A stretch of DNA of 64,000 bases from Phlebiopsis flavidoalba. Its lineage: Eukaryota > Basidiomycota > Agaricomycetes > Polyporales > Phanerochaetaceae. The notes beneath the pieces were generated by a model. It was not told the DNA's origin. It was given only the letters and a program-made list of their open reading frames with translations, and ran no database searches. Positions 1 to 12,660 of this stretch are shown in pieces. The stretch is from positions 558,001 through 622,000 of the forward strand of contig JAOCPU010000003.1 in the NCBI GenBank assembly GCA_035772785.1, written 5' to 3'. Numbering within the stretch: position 1 is the first letter of the stretch; every line of letters begins with the position of its first letter. The position numbers were made by a program, and so were the translations under genes.

Positions 1-1282
1 GACGGCCCCATCCAATCGCAAACAGCTGAAAGCGTTCATCATAGTTCGCGCCTCCTTCTTTCAAGCACAAACGCCAATTGCATGTCACTCAGGCAAGTCG
101 TATACCCGCCCAAGGCGTCGCTACGCCTACATATTGTGATCTCATGAATCTCGGTAAGCTGTTCAACCCCAATACACTTTCCCCTCACGTTGCCAGAGAT
201 CTACGTTTAAGCTCTACCCGTCTCGCGATTGAACGCATCGTCCGCACAATGCCCATTTACCCCGTCTGAAGTCACGCCACGCCCTGAAATCAGATTGCCC
301 AGTACGCGTTAATGAGCGGACAGTAGCAAACCTTGCCCTCGCTTGCGCTGTTATCGCATCGGACACGCTTTCTGAAGCCCCTCTATTGGATCGATGCCAT
401 GGCTACATATGGCCGCAATTACACAGTCAACGTCGTGCACGGACACCCGCGCCGGACACGAGTGATGATAGTTAAACCCGATTGCCTTTAGGCTCAGGTC
501 GCTTGAACAACCGCACACAACAAGCTTGTACTCCTCTGTTCGCAGTATGTCTCTATATCACTACCGGAGTTTCGTCACGCCTTTTGCTACGAGGAAACGC
601 TACCACCGAGTTCAGCCATACAGCTCCCGAATTCGCCCCGCGCCGCGACACGCCTCTTGCCACACCCCGGACGCCAATGCAGGCTCAAAGGTCTCAGCCC
701 CAACACGTGTCTACCTCGGCTTAAATTGAATACGCCGCCCTTTCAGGCCGTAGGCGGTCATGCTTGCCTTGTTCTCGAAAGCCCTGACCAGGACTCAAGG
801 CCCAAGGGCAGTGATCTGTGACATGTCTTCTGCCGCAAATCAAGATGAACGTAACGCCCCTGGAGGGACACAGAGGCGGAGTTATCACACGACGGCAACA
901 CCCTCGCTAGTCGAGACTTCGTCGTAGACGCAATGTGTACAGGGTTCGATGGTCCAGAAAGCTGTAGAGGTCCCGTGGGACACATTCACATGGTAATTAA
1001 GAAAGAAGGTCGCGAAGGGTCGGGCGACTGTTAAACCGAGTCCCAGTGAATGCGTTGAATTACATGGATTGTCTATTATGCACCCAGCGTATTGCGCCGG
1101 ATCGGGCCCGAGGCAACACTGCTGTCAGCGTGCGAACTCGCAAGGAGTGCGGCTTACCATGGTATGTGGCCCGACGACGGGCTCAAATGCGAGCACAGCG
1201 AGGTGCTGAAATGAGAACTCGACGAAAGCTATATTGGTACACACATCCTGTTAGATATACAATCCAGAATTACACACGGTCT
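1..1282. other. No recognisable gene
   Basis: Open frames here are short and overlap on both strands, and none shows a protein motif I recognise. The right edge is the 3' flank of the IST1 gene. It may be intergenic, or a gene too fragmented by frame slips to read. Confidence 0.5.
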
Positions 1283-2564
1283 TCAGCGTTTCTTCAGCGC
1301 AGCAAAGCGTTTGGTCAGCATATCGAAATCATCCTCCGGCGGAGCGGGCTTGGTACCCTCCTTCGAAGTTGTTTGTGTCCCAGAAGGGCCTTCATCTTCC
1401 GTCGGGGGTATTTCCGGTAGCTTTGGGCGTTCTGGCTCCGGTGCTCCTTGCTTCCGCCGAGATCGTTGCAGCATCTGGCAAAGGGGAGTCCAATGCAGTG
1501 GGGATCTTCTCAGACTGCTTCAGAAGGTGAGCACGGGCGGCGAGGGGCTACGCTCTGGCCGTTCTTGACTGCTTACCTTGACACCCCCTTTCCATCATTG
1601 CCTTCGTCATCATCCGCTGGTGGACCCGGGGGAGACCAGGCGATATTGTAGCCTTTGGCGATTTCGCCGAGATAGGCATCCACCAATTGCGCCGAGGGTG
1701 TAAGCATAGAAAGCTTCCTTGTGACCTAGCCATTCGCACGCTTCAGTCAAAAGCGTTCTACCCGCACGGAATACACGGCGTTTCTTACGCGCTCTGTAAA
1801 CACAGCTGTCTCTGTTTTCTCCATTCACCGCGCAGAGAAGTCGCGCCCGTATTTGTGCATCAAGATGTCTCGTAGTACGTGCAATGTCTACGGCACTCGG
1901 CGGATCAGTCATGATAGAAGGAAAAAAAACCGACGCGCTCGTTTCTATGCACCAACATCCTTTCAATTCTGTCCTCGGGGCAGCGTATATGATGGCGCAT
2001 ACGCCCTCGCTCACACCCGGGTCCATGGTTCCCGTGTACTAGATACGTGGTAAGAATGAGTATCTGACAAGGGATCAAGACAGGATAGTGAAAGGACCGT
2101 ACTTCTGATCAAGCAGCCCAAAGCGAGCCAAAAGGAGCTCACAAGTAAAGCTCCAGGAGTTCCAACAATTCGATGTAGACGTCCTCGTTGATGACTGGAC
2201 GACGAACACGCGATGAATAGTCGGTAATCGACGACAAAGTGATGTGCCTGGCTCCTTACTGCTCTCGACTTTGATCCTTGCCGTCTCAATCTTCCCCTTC
2301 TCGACCAACATAGCAATGTCGGCGACGAGAGGCTTTCGCCTGTGCTGTCCTTCTTCTCCTGGAGAGTGCGCAGCCGTTGCACGCCAGTCTGATGCGACCG
2401 ATGTACGCGTCAGCGGCGCGATTCATAAGCGGTCAGAGCTCATGTGTGAGCTTACCGCAGCTGGACCTGGGAGTATAGAGAGAAATTCAGCTTTCAAACG
2501 GAGTAGAGTAGAAGGTTTATTGCGGACAAGTACCGTTTGCTTTCGCTGAACTCCAAGGTACCAT
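1283..2564 (-). CDS. IST1: IST1-like regulator of ESCRT-III and Vps4
   Basis: IST1 proteins bind ESCRT-III subunits and the Vps4 ATPase and tune membrane scission on endosomes. The ATG at 2564 opens MVPWSSAKAN, followed at once by an intron. Later exons give VQRLRTLQEKK, DIAMLVEKGKIETARIKVES, IINEDVYIELLELLELY, CELLLARFGLLDQ, SEGVCAIIYAAPRTELK, LMHKYGRDFSA and LVDAYLGEIAKGYNIAW, which is the order of the family's helical domain. The acidic, proline-rich tail ends in LTKRFAALKKR, resembling the LxxRFxxLKK motif that binds Vps4 MIT domains. Introns with clear donors and acceptors lie after residue 10, after VES (gtaagg to cag) and after LLDQ. The frame slips at least three times, for example one extra T in LELYCELL and two extra bases before DPGVSEG. 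Identity is secure; exact exon edges are approximate. Confidence 0.9.
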
Positions 2565-5500
2565 CGGGTTGGGTCGGCCTGAGTGCTACTAGTAAAACCA
2601 CGGTCAAGGGTTGCTTGTCTTTGATCAAACAACGCGTGACAAATGTAAGCGGAAAGGAAGACTGAACTCCGCGAAGATACGCACTACCGCTGCTTCACGA
2701 TGTTTCTAAAGTTGCGCATGTTCCGCCAGCAGCGCAATCGTGGTGGGTGGTCACGTATGAATCATATCTTGATCCAGCGTCTGTTCTCATGCAGTCCATT
2801 CTAGGAAGGTGTCCAAGTTCGTTCTCACACCGCCATCCTCGCCGGCGCCAGCCTCATCCTGTTCCGCAAAATTGGCGACTTGGGCAGCTATCAACACCAG
2901 AGGGGAGAATCGGTAGTCTTATATAACTCTTTCTTTTTATTCTATATGCTCAATAGAATTTGCTGTCGCGCAGACCGTAGTACCCTTTATCATATTCGCT
3001 CGGAATACTCTGCTTCAAGCCCTTCTAGTCGGATCCGGTTGGATCTTCAGAATACACCGTTAAGCCCGAGTCTCGTCGTATTCGTATCAAGGAAGTGTTG
3101 GGCCCGGTGCTGAAACATGAACGGATACCAGCAGCACATCTTCCGACTGTGAAATATCCAAGTTCCAATCGTACGTTTGATTTGTACTTCGGTCACGCTT
3201 CTAAAATGGCATCTGGTAATGAAGGGGATGCAAATGCAGATCCTCACATGAAGGGTTTATGGTTAAGTTACCAGCGGAAGCTTTTCGAAATGTCGGTAGA
3301 CTCTGAAGACATGAGAGAGCCTCTTCTCAATCTGCAGCCGGAGGCTCTTCGAGGGCTGGCCCTTGCACGAATCTATAGACCGCCTAGACCTGTTCCAATA
3401 CGCAATTGCGTTACAGGCTACATCAAGTACTTAGTATGCACTCCCGAGTGTCTACCCTCCGTATAGCGCGGTCCACTAAAGATAAAAAATGCCTGAGAAC
3501 GCGAGGGTCGTGAGAAAAGCCCAGACGTCAACTCGAGAGCAAGGCCCACATCGCCTACATACTCCCCCGACTTGTGGCCATGACCAAGAATTGGAGTCCG
3601 CTTTGGCTGAAGGAATATAACACTGTCTGCACAAGGTCACCGGCGAGGTCGGGAGTAGCAAAATCAACGGAGAGAGGAGAGCATAATGAGCTTCCGGAAG
3701 TTGACTAAAAGGTACATATCATCCTATCAGTCTGCTCAACTAAAATATGTAGAGACCGGGATACTGGGCCCGTGTAGAGCCCGTAACGTCCGATGATGCC
3801 AAGTGGGTCGGTCACTAGAAATGGGATGAAACAATGATAAACGTGTGCTATGACGGTATCCTGGCCATTCTCCGGTATGTTGCCTTGACCGAGTGAAATG
3901 AACACGCTCGTACAAAGGAAACAAGCGTTTCCGCGTTACCGGATTGACGTGAGTTTGGCGGCAATCGACCAGCAACACCGTCAGCAGTAGGCAGTCCCAA
4001 ATTCCTGTCGTCCGAGGGGATTCGGGCCAGGACATTCGCGGCTTATGGTATTGACCCATATGTTCACGGTACATGGTCCTACGATCGCGACGCAACGCAA
4101 CAAAGGGGGCGGGGCCGGTGCAAACCTTTCTGCTACTCCGCACGCAGCACTAGTTACTTGAAACGTTTGGGTGTGTACGAGGAGTGGTGATGTTGGGAAT
4201 ACCATGGGCGCTGGCAGATGTTGATGAAAATGATGTAGATGTTGGCAGCAGGTCTCAGTGACTGGCCTGGCACTTGTTTATCATCAGAACCACTATCATA
4301 CCAAGTTCCGCCATACAAGTAGCCTGTGTGGAACAAGCCATTTTATGTGTGCATCTTTGGATTTATGCCTCGCAACTATTGCATCTCCCTGCCTTCGTTC
4401 CCCCGCCTCTCTTTGCTGGTCAATCAGCCTCAAGCATTCCTGACTAACTCGGTTTTGTCTCAAGTTTCCACATTTTCGGCGAATTTGCTAGGCCAAGGCT
4501 CACCGTCGGGTGGAGAATAATGGCACGTCTTTCGAGGCTGACAGCTAAGAGATGCATGTACTTCCTAGGCTCACGATCGACTCTTCCATGGACTACCGAA
4601 CCGGTTCACGCTCTAGGGTGGGGCAGACTTGTCCTACAGTACCTCCACCGACCGATTCTTCTGGTCCATGCCGAAGTGATTCGAGTGGCGCTAGCCAGCT
4701 TGTCTTCCGAGGATTATACGACTTCGGTGGACGGCTCAGGCGCGGAACAGCTGTCATTTCACAAGTGGCGAAGTGTTGGAGGTCATTTACAGGGATAGCT
4801 CCGTAACGCCTTCAATGGCTTGTGCACCCCCCTTGTCGCCATCTCGTGATAATAAGGCTGTATTAACTAGGGTTGGTGGGGAGGCCCATCGAGGAGGACG
4901 ATAGCTTTCAATTGGTTGGATCCCTGCCGCCCCTAAGTATAGCCGCTTTTGCAGGCAAGCAGCGATCAGGCCCGCAGAGGACACCGCCTGTGTGGGACGG
5001 GTACGCCGTAGTCTGCATCCAGCACCCAATATGGACCCTCTTGGCGCACTTATCGTCAATCATACCCCTTTGTTGCTTCGCCAGGCCATATCCATTAGTC
5101 CCCGCAATCAATATTGTCCCAATCGGAAACGCGCTAGCAAGCAAGTCCGATAGCCAGGAGGACTCTAATCAGATATTCGGGCCTCGCACGAGATACTTGG
5201 GATTCGAAACTCCCACCTCCGCCTCTTGCCGAAAAGACTGTGCGCCTCCCAGCATGCTGAACTACACGCCATGTATTCGTCACTTACCATCCACAACTCG
5301 GGACGCTAGCGATGCACGGAATGTCCGGATTCGCTAGCGAAACTCCACCGTCCACGGCATGAAACAACGATGGAGTTTGTCATCCCCGGATATCGTTGAA
5401 ACTGTGCCCTTCATCCTCCTTCGTTTCCACCTCCACCCCCTCCTACGCCTCAAGTCAATACCCTACGTCGCGAGCACTCAAGCAGAGGAATGTAGTTTTT

Positions 5501-7828
5501 GTTGTGATTTCATTTCGCTTGATCACAGAGAGCGCCCGTACGCACTTTTGAGCCACCCATCCACGACTAGTACGCCTCCTGTCATCCGCAAATGTGCTCA
5601 ATCACGTGCGGCTTGTCGGCTCGAAGACGGACTATATTTTCGTTCCGCTATCTTTTTGGTCGAAAACATGAGCACATCGATCGTCAACAGGCAGCAGAAA
5701 CAAGAGCGAAACCAGATTCACCAGGATTCGGACATTCCCCAAGTGACATCACCAAACCGTGAAAAGAATCACGTTCCTTTGACTCGTCGTTCCCGGAGGG
5801 TGACCAACCTCAGGCAAAACTCCAGTGGCGATGAGTTGTTCGCACAGGCTTTTGATCGATGGAAAAGCTTCGTTCCGGCCTCGTAGTCCATGGTAACACC
5901 TTCGACCAATCTGTCGGCCGAAGAAGCGGAGATTAAGACTCCGATTACAACGGACTTCAGTGGCTGCATGGCACATTCCCGCTTTAGTGCGAGGAAAATC
6001 GCTTGCGGTCGGAACCACTACGTAAGCGATTTCCCCTGCAGTAGGATCATTGCCATTCACCGATTCACCACCACAAAACCATAGACCCCGTCTCTCGATG
6101 CGCAATTACGGCACACTTGCTCTTGTCGTACTTTGCGCCGATACCAATGGGTACATCTGGCTGAAGCTCTACGATACTGTTTGCTGCATAATTTCCGTCA
6201 CGAGATGGCCGCCGCTGGGCCTCTACAACGGGTGAAGCTGAAGGCGGATGGGACTGAGCGGGTGTTGAGAAACGTTTTTTGTAGACGCCGACCCAGCGCC
6301 GTGTGGCTCGAGACGTATTCACGAACTTGGCTCGTTGATTGGGAACATTCGCATGCATGAAGACGATCCACCAATTGCTCGCCAGTCTAGCAGTAGTTAT
6401 CTGCCCAGCGCTTCATACCGCACCGTGCGGAGATTTGCAGCTGCGGCACAAGAAGTCATTATGGTAGCAACCCTCAAGCGTTTGGGTTACGTCTGCCGCC
6501 TTTGTAGGCAATAATTACACCCTACTTAGTGATTGCACGCTGTGAGTTAGACTCTTCTGCTGTTGCCCCCAGGGCCGTTACTACGGCTGTAACACCACAG
6601 AAAAACGTCCCGAAAATCAAGGGACTCGAAAACAGGAGCTACTTCGAATAGGGACCCGACCGTTCTTTGCCGAAAAACCTGTGTCTTTGACGAAAGCATG
6701 CTCCTATTCGAAAATTCGAACACGGCAAGAATGTCTCGGAAAGGATTACCTCCACCCGCGACGGAGACTCTGTCGCCAATCTACTGAGCTGTTTTGCAGT
6801 ACCCATGACCGACTAGCGTCCCCTGGGTTCAAAACACAGCATCCTATGGACTTCTAGCTTGAATCGCAGGGCCAACGTGTTTGAGCCTTTGGAGTCAAAG
6901 TTGCCGAAGGTTGTGATAAGGTTCCGTTTGTTCAAAACTCTGCTTCTCGCGCTGGCTCTCACTCTTCGTTGTTCGCAGAAATTGTCATGCGATGCGCACA
7001 CTCATTCCGATCGATGAGCTCTATCTCGCCACGGCACTCTCAAGTTCGGTCATTACATGTCCGCAACCCTTGACGTGGGCGCATGTCAACAATGACAGCT
7101 CACCGCTCACCCCCGTTGACCCAACTCAACGACCCCGCGGGAAACTTTTTCCGCGGTTTCGGCACGCCCAGCGGACGTGCGACCTAACCTGCGTCCCTTT
7201 CATCGGCCTATTATCTTACCGATCTCATGCACATAAATGACCAATATCGTCTATCGCGACACCACGGTTGTCCCACCCCCACCGTGCCTGAAGGTCTACT
7301 CCCACTCTTCAACTTCGTCAAGCGGCTGTCAAAATGGACTGACGTCCTTCTTTTGACTTCATCTGGTTCCGCCATCGGACACAAGCAATACACATTCTCT
7401 CAGGACTTGAGATCTACGATGTCACAGATTGAGACACGTCTGGGGTATGCGGTCCGGTATCGACAACAGACCACATTATGGGCGAAGACTTCGCGAGGAG
7501 CGTTCAGCTTGGGATGATAGAGAGAGCAAGTGCAGATCTAAGCGTTTGCGTGGCTTGGATAGCAGCAGGTCTTTTAAAGACAATTATACCCACTTATACA
7601 ACACCTGGACGTTCGATATCTCATTCTGTATCCCTAGTCTCGGGTTCTACACTATTCACTCTGTATCCACAGCTCCCCCCATCAGGTCCGATAGTCATAC
7701 TATGTTGAGAAAAGTCTACTGCACATAAGGAGAAAATAATATACAACGCGGAAGGCACGCATGAATGTCAAAGAGAAGTGTGTGTAGAGAAGTGCAAATA
7801 TGGTTGTATTCGTAGCCGGGTCAGTTGA
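2565..7828. other. 5.3 kb without a recognised gene
   Basis: Several modest open frames exist, but I recognise none. 3095-3466 (plus) holds a fairly protein-like stretch (EMSVDSEDMREPLLNLQPEA). 5668-5886 (plus) ends in a basic, hydrophilic tail (RWKSFVPAS then stop). Both could be exons of unidentified genes. There are no repeats, transposase motifs or tRNA-like folds that I could support. Confidence 0.4.
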
Positions 7829-8790
7829 TCAGCAGTTACACTGCTCGCCCTGTCCGCCCTGAGCGTTGGCCTGCTGTTCAGATCCACGCCTTGGCGCGCC
7901 CCTACAGCTGTCCGCCCACCAGCAGTCCTCGCTGTCGGTGGTGCCCGCCTTAGGATTTCTTGGCTGTGTAAGGGAACGGTCTTGGTTCACACAAAACTGA
8001 TTCACATGGAGCCCATGACAAATCACCGATCTCAGTGAATATATCCTGTACACCTTCACCAGACTTGGCACTGGTCTCGCCCCACATGAGACCCTCCTCC
8101 TCAGCGTACTTCTTCGCTTCCTCTTGCGAAAACTTGTCCTCCGAGCAGACAAATCGGACTTGTTGCCACAAAAGAGCGATAATTATTGATGGGGTCCGCT
8201 TGACGTTGTAGTTCACGTATCCACGAACGCGCCTTCTCCAAAACGACGCAGATTGGGTGATGTTCGTTAGACTACAACCGCACAGTTTGGCATTCCGATA
8301 GTACATGGGAGCCTGTAAGTTCGATCAGTCGGGTTCATAAGCCACAAATGTTGCCGAGAAGCGTACCAGAGACTACGCAATACGCCCAAGTAGTAAATAT
8401 CAATGGTCTGAAGACCCCAGGGTAGCTACGCACCTTGTAACGTTCTTGACCAGCAGTATCCCTATCAGAGGTTAGTCACGTAGACGTACGTCGGATAGAT
8501 ATACGCACCATATCTCAAACTTGGACGTTCGTCCCGTCCTCCAGTGACACGGTTTTTTGTGTAAGGAACGCAGCTGGAGATACTCTGAGCGATACTGACA
8601 ATAGCAAGTCACTAAGAGGGCCTCACCACCAATCGTGCTTTTCTCCCTGTAGTCATCGAACTGGTCCTTCACAAACCGCCGCACCCAGAACGAGACTTGG
8701 GAGCTATGTTCAGAGCCCCCGTAGACTGCGTGATAGTGTTGAGCGGACTCGGAGGCCAGCGTACCTCGACTTCCCCACCGCAGAGATTCA
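7829..8790 (-). CDS. ypt5: Rab5/Ypt5-family small GTPase
   Basis: Early-endosome Rab GTPase. Reading minus from the right, a degraded LLGESA-like P-loop region near 8740-8790 leads to RFVKDQFDDYRE and STIGG (switch I), then KFEIW, the G3 motif WDTAGQERYK, YYRNA, DITQSAS, PSIIIAL, GNKSD (G4), SQEEAKKYAEEEGLMW and ETSAKSGEGVQDIFTEI (G5). The tail ends QGEQCNC, a C-x-C prenylation signal seen in some Rab5 orthologues. WDTAGQERYK sits on a 28-base exon at 8434-8461. YYRNA to GNKSD requires about seven single-base deletions from the given sequence to stay open, which points to inserted bases. The start codon could not be placed; the right boundary is an estimate. Rab5 is favoured over other Rabs by VKDQFDDYRESTIG and YYRNA. 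Confidence 0.88.
8434..8461 (-). other. ypt5: 28-base microexon of the Rab5 gene
   Basis: The 28 bases encode the rest of the switch II motif (second base of Trp, then DTAGQERYK). On the minus strand they are preceded by tctgatag and followed by gtgcgtag. Joining the flanking exons restores the conserved FEIWDTAGQERYK without a frame change. Confidence 0.8.
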
Positions 8791-9301
8791 CCTACGTCCG
8801 ATTGTAAGTCCGTCTATTAAGGAGTTAATTAATCTCTGAGATACATGCCCAACAACACAAGCTTTTTGAACTGAAACTGTTTCGACATGTGCAGAGGTAG
8901 AGAATGAAGACGGACTCGGGTGCTGGAGTCCCCTACGCGCCGCAGTGCCAGGCTGTGACGCTGAAACCGCGTGGGAGCGTCTGCGTGCGCGCTATCGGCT
9001 CAGCATCACGTGAGCACCACGTGGACTCTACTCCGAAGGCCCAACCCGAGAGGACTGAGAAAATTGATTTGCGTATCTTCTGCTCACAACCACCACTGGT
9101 TTCGTTCGTCTGGCCGCTGCTGTCGCCGTTTGCAGCTTAAGTTGAGCCCCCCCCGCTTCTCGTCGAACATCACAGTTTCCCCACCATCCAAGTCAACGAC
9201 ATCGTGAGAAAAGTCTCAGTACGACACGTCGTCCTTGAGCCCATCCTGTTCATCACCTTGCCGTCCAAGCACTGCGAACCAGAACAAAAGAGCACAGTGA
9301 A

Positions 9302-12300
9302 ATGAACAGACACCATCCATACGGGGGTCACGACGGCCCTCGAAGAGGCGGTCCCCCCGGTAATTTCGGTCCCGACCGCTCTCACCGCTTCTCTGAAAAG
9401 GGGTGGGCCTCCCCGTGGGAGAGGAGGATTTCGTGTGGTGGCCGCGGCGGGGGCGGAAACTTTGGGAAATTATGGAGGTGGCGGCTCTCCTGTCTACAAC
9501 CAAGGCCCCCCTCAAGGCGATATGGGAGGCTTTCAATGGCTACGACTCAGGGCCACCGCAAGACCCTTACTATCAGAATGGCAATTTCAATGCAAGCATG
9601 CCTGAGCAGTACGGGACCCCAGACTCATTCGATTCGTACAATCATCAGGGCTATGGAAACTATGAAGGTGCGCGAAAAGTCACATCGAAGTCCTTAAGAC
9701 ATCAGGCAGGCAGACATGCGCTCCGTGAGGGTCCGTCACTTCGGCGTCAGTTCGTTCCGACAGTGAAATCAACGTCACGCCACCTCGACCAGTGTGCTTT
9801 CGGTGTGAGCTGGGATGACGGCGTCGGATATCAGCTTTTAAAAATCGTCGCTTGTGAACTTCTGCCTGGTGTTGCATCAAGACGCTCTCAGCGTGCATTC
9901 TCGCTGAGTGATCTGTTGCCCTTGCCACTTTAAAGTTAACCGCGGAATCTGCACACTCATTGATCCCTCTGTCAGACGGTTTCCTGGAAACTTTGGTTCA
10001 TGGTGGTGGTTTTGGCCGAGGTGGTAAAAGAGGCGGCTTCAACCGCGCTGCGAAGGAAAGATAAAGTCTCGATCAGGTCATTGAGGAGCGAATTCACGCG
10101 AAACGCGCCCTTGCCGCACGCTGTTTTATTCGCAACATACAAGGCAACGTGACATGATCACTGAGGGAGACGGCCTGAGCTGCATGCGAGAAAAACCCCC
10201 GAGAGGAACTGCTGCTAACATTCATGGATAGCCACAGTCTAAGGACCAATAGTGAAGACGTGGCGTCACTTATGTCAGAGGAGCATGGGGAAATTCCGGA
10301 CGTTCTTTGACCTTATCTCCAATGCGTGGAATGGTATTTTGTGACATACGTGAGCGGTGAGTGCAAAACCCACCGTCCCAGTGCAGCACTCACACACTCA
10401 AACTCCATAACGTTTAGTAACGACTTTGCGTGCCCGTGCAGAAAGAACGCTCGGGAGCTTCTTCAAGGTTCAGAGATTTAAGCGGTCGTCCAGTCCAGTT
10501 CATCTATAGCTATCCTACTCTCAGTCCCGCTCAATGTAGGGCAAGAATGATGTGCATTATTTCACTGCCCTCGAGATTATCAGGAAAGGAGTAACGGACG
10601 GGGGGGGGGATGGCAGACACATGGGTCGCAGTAAATCTACACGTCGACTTGGTGTGTGCAGCATTGTTCCAACAGCGAGTCAATAAACAAAAATCAGACA
10701 AGCGACTCCCTGGTGACACTCAGCGCAATTCGATTTCTCGGGACAGCCCATCGAGAACGAAAAGTAAGAGTAAACGTAGGGCAGTTCCAGCAACTGTGGA
10801 GACGTCCAATTCAGTAGAGTCCCGTTGGCGAGAGACAAGAGTAACGGCGCCTCTTTCAATCTACTCTTTCATAAATAGCTTAATGCTTTATAGTCAACGC
10901 TATGTTTAGTTCTACTACACAAGGGTATGTGCCTAACGTGCCATAGCATATCAAAGCTCACTCATCTCCTAGGCTTGTGAGGACAAGCCCATGCACCGCT
11001 CTATGCGCCACACCAAGGACTGCAGACGGTGTGATGGACATAGTATTCCGCCGCCGATTTGGACGACGTCCTCGGGATCAGTATGTCTCCAAGGTACAGG
11101 CGTCTTTCATCCCGAACAGTGTACTTTCTCATCCCAGACCACACACCAGACGTGGCGGAGGCGGAGGCGGAGGCGTCGGGAGTGGGACCTCCATTCGGAC
11201 GAGGTGATCGTGGACCGGGATGACAATCACAACCAGCCTCGCGGGCGCCGTGGACACATCAGGCGGTGGCCGAGTGGTCATATAGGAGGCCATGGTATAT
11301 AATACACAGGTGGTCCACAGGTCAGCGCGGCTGACGCGACGAGGCCGTGGACGCGGGGTTGGGGTGGCGGAGGCGGCGGAGAGGATGAGGAGGGGACGGA
11401 GGGGGGTGATAGGTGATCCTGCACTAGACTCAGATAGTGGGGACTCATGGGTGACGTGGCGTCTAACCAGTGGACGGCCATATGCGACGATGACTATGGC
11501 AGAGTGGTGGCCGCGGTGGCTGGCAGTGGTGTGGTATACTTCACTAAACGCTCTTTTCCCGACCACTCGTGGTGGAGGACCTGGGGGGTATGGTGGCGCC
11601 CCCCCCCCTCCCATCCACCCTTGTTATGGGTGTACCTGGACCGACATGTGGGACCACAGGGACACATTTGTGTGGTCCGCGCGCCTCGCCCCAAGTACTG
11701 AATCCAGTTTTTAGCCCCTCCGCCTGCCGCAGCGTCGGTTGAGTCGATACCGCATCCTTGTGAGATTTGGCTATTTCTAAACTTGGCTGGAATAGGCCCC
11801 GGAATGAAACGCCTGAGAAGCAAGCCCTAGGAAAAGTCCAACAGGTCAGGTAACATTGCGGACTATGTGCTATCTCACTGCCTGTCTGACAGCTTGTCAT
11901 CTTCGCTTCTAGCTAGCCCTGAAGCAGACTGGACATGACCGCCGCGAAGCATAGACCTCCGGGTCCCAAGAAGATATGGCCACCGAACCAGTCTTCCTAT
12001 TATAGGGGGCATCCTCCGCCCACCAGCGGTACCTGGAGGGTATCAGCGTGGAGCTGGTTCCCGCCACCACCGGGCCTCCAGGCGGCGGTCCAAAGGTGCT
12101 TATACCGCCCCCTAAACGTCCAGCAATCTATCGGGGCCACCCAAGCCCGCCAAAATACCAGTAGGCTGGACTGCCAACCATGCCACCCAACATCATGGCT
12201 CTTCTCCAGAAAAAACCAGGTACTAAGCCCGGGATAAGCAGGCTATGCGCCTCCAGCCACCGCCGAACCCGTCGAAGTATGCCACATCACAATTACAGTA

Positions 12301-12660
12301 TGCCATCCTCCAGCAGCTCTCAAACCAGCCGCAACGGAAGAGCGAGCCAGGCGCTACTAGCGCGGCCCACCTAAACCAGCCAACAGACAGCATAGGAATA
12401 TTCAAACAAACGTATATAGGCCCTAATGGCCTACCTAGTCAGTCCAATTTTATTCGAAAGCTACATCAAACTCGTCCTTGCATATGCTTAACTTTAGCTG
12501 CATGCAACATAGATCTTCAGAAAAAGACGCGAACCCAATAAATCTCCAAGGCGTATTAACCATCCTTTTCTGCCCAACAGGAAGGTACCATGAAGAAACA
12601 CACTATGCGTACTATACCAAACTATGCAACGGCTTATCTTATATTCATCAGACACATTAG
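9302..12660 (+). CDS. Mei2-like RNA-binding protein with two RRMs
   Basis: Likely cytoplasmic or nuclear RNA-binding protein related to fungal and plant Mei2-like factors, which control meiosis and growth. The ATG at 9302 starts a Gly/Arg-rich N-terminus (PGNFGPDRSHRFSE, then RGG-type repeats and SMPEQYGTPDSFDSYN). RRM1 is recoverable at about 10085-10500: IEERI, RCFIRNIQ, SEDV, EEHGEI, TFFDLISN, GMVFVTYVS, then after an intron ARELLQGSEI. RRM2 lies at about 10680-11090: SLVTL, a GDV-type strand, RPVGERQE and DGVMDIVF. Acidic-Gly, Pro-rich and Gln-rich low-complexity sequence follows (about 11140-12400, including NIMALLQ and LQYAILQQLSNQP). I did not find the third, C-terminal RRM that is the hallmark of true Mei2. 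Insertions break the frame throughout, and the 3' end is uncertain. Confidence 0.7.
11130..11700 (+). repeat. Gly/Arg/Pro low-complexity tract
   Basis: GGN-rich imperfect trinucleotide repeats and a long C run (about 11596-11608) lie in the C-terminal half of the Mei2-like gene. They read as RGG/GGR or poly-Pro depending on frame. Such tracts are typical of RNA-binding proteins and explain the long antisense open frames here. Confidence 0.6.

Noticed and set aside
5200..5225. tRNA T-arm-like ggattcgaa on minus
   Set aside because: Stems do not pair and no D or anticodon arm can be drawn.
11268..11300. tRNA-like box A (ggccgagtggtc)
   Set aside because: No matching B box or cloverleaf follows, and it lies inside the GG-rich repeats of the Mei2-like gene.
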